Assembly (NCBI GenBank): GCA_023213395.1
Contig: CM041465.1
Span: 231,267,741-231,331,740 of the forward strand
Reading direction: 5' to 3'
Source: Cycas panzhihuaensis
Taxonomy: Eukaryota > Cycadophyta
Length of the DNA stretch: 64,000 nt
Part shown: one piece after another, positions 62,991 to 64,000 of the stretch
Layout of the letters: each line of letters starts with the position of its first letter
Position numbering within the stretch: the stretch's first letter is position 1
Program-made: the position numbers and the translations under genes
The notes under the pieces: model-generated
Told to the model about the DNA's origin: nothing
Seen by the model: only the letters and a program-made list of their open reading frames with translations
The model's database searches: none

Positions 62991-63482
62991 ATACACAAAC
63001 TTTATGTCTATTAGAGTAGTTAGCTATTTGAGTCATGATGTGCTTCGAGGTACTAGACTTATGCTTTTAACACCTTGGATGATATTATTTATTTTATAGT
63101 GGCTTACATAATACAAAATCTAACCCGATTGCTTTGGATAAGTAGCATAGATAGTAGAGCACATGATATGAGTAAGGGAAGAATAGAGGGATAGAATAAT
63201 TATAAGGGTAGAAGGCAGATATAGAATTTCACAAATATCTTTGATTATATTATAAATTTAGCTAAGGAACATAATTTATACAAGAAATCTCCACCAAGTA
63301 AAAGAATAAGTTCATAGTTTTTTCTAATGACTAATGGAGTATTAAAAACAAAGATTAGATGAAAAGGCTATGAAGTAATGAAGTTCATCCTTTAGTTGAA
63401 ATTCTTTTAAGTGTGAGTCCCTTCACAATCCCATAAATGAAGAAGTGAATGGAGTGTTTTAGGTGTCTATCTCTGAAACCAT

Positions 63483-63672
63483 AAATACAAAGGAGATTAC
63501 TTTATGATCTTGTAAATAAAAGAATGAAGGACCTCCAATATCACAATTACAAATACAAAGGTAATTATCTCACAATCTTGTAAACAAATGAATAAAAGAC
63601 CTTTAACATCCTAATTATAAAAATGAAGGGCAATACAAAGGTAAAGCCCTTGCAATCTTATAGATGAGCATT
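63483..63672. repeat. 68-bp tandem repeat (2.7 copies)
   Basis: Units 63483-63550 and 63551-63618 are both exactly 68 bp, starting AAATACAAAGG and containing ATCTTGTAAA and GACCT. A partial third copy (AATACAAAGGTAAAGCCC..GCAATCTTATAGATGA) follows after a short insertion. Confidence 0.75.
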
Positions 63673-64000
63673 TGAGAGCTAAATACTCACCAAAGAGTTG
63701 ACAAAATGTGAAAACAAAGGGATAAATAATTGAACATCACAGTTTGACTCATAACTTTTGCATTTAATATTAGAATCATGTCAAACCACTTGAACAAGCT
63801 AAAACTACTTAGAAATTTCCTATAGGGAGAAAACTTTATAAAATGGAGGTAGTGGGTAGTTGATAGTTATATAAATAGTGGCAATTGTGAGTATATTTTA
63901 AGGGCCACTATGTATACCATTTTAGCTATCGAGGTCATATTCCTCTTTAAGCATTAATGATATTTATAATAGAGAATAAAATGATGCCTAAAATGAGTAT

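Overview
This window looks like nuclear DNA from a land plant with a large, strongly AT-rich, repeat-filled genome. The plant assignment rests on several things: LTR retrotransposons primed by initiator-Met tRNA (TGGTATCAGAGC-type sites), Ty1/copia and Ty3/gypsy (including chromodomain) polyproteins, and a plant L1-type LINE that carries an RNase H domain. A gymnosperm or another repeat-rich lineage is plausible, but the sequence does not settle it. I found no host protein gene, tRNA, rRNA or organelle insert. Essentially every recognisable reading frame belongs to a decayed retroelement and is interrupted by many stops, most often TAG, a pattern expected from deamination of methylated cytosine.

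Layout. 1-194: two copies of a 97-bp repeat. 2049-9874: a minus-strand copia-type element (B) without recognisable pol, into which a plus-strand copia-type element (A, 4718-8928) carrying only a gag remnant has inserted. 12585-19250: a full-length, decayed plus-strand Ty3/gypsy element (C) with gag, protease, RT, RNase H, integrase and a chromodomain-like tail. About 19.3-32.6 kb: an L1-type LINE on the plus strand (ORF1, endonuclease, RT, zinc finger, RNase H), split by a complete minus-strand copia element (D, 22174-29157) with a perfect AAATA target duplication.

32.8-33.4 kb: microsatellites and a purine tract. About 33.4-37.6 kb: a minus-strand chromovirus (E) broken by a 501-bp insertion with a perfect TGATA duplication. 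38.9-41.9 kb: a minus-strand gypsy gag-protease remnant (F). 45.57-47.63 kb: a 2.07-kb compound microsatellite. 47.63-57.66 kb: a long plus-strand Ty3/gypsy element (G) with a candidate tRNA-Asp-type primer site, LTRs containing arrays of a 29-bp repeat (13 and 19 copies), and an extra sense-strand frame of about 580 codons downstream of integrase. 59.9-61.1 kb: a degraded minus-strand gypsy gag remnant. The rest is AT-rich sequence with short tandem repeats.

The genes do not form a host pathway. The window is a record of nested retrotransposition followed by C-to-T decay and microsatellite growth. The most interesting items are the unassigned third frame of element G, the 29-bp arrays just upstream of its LTR TATA box, the non-autonomous copia pair A/B, and the 501-bp insert in E.
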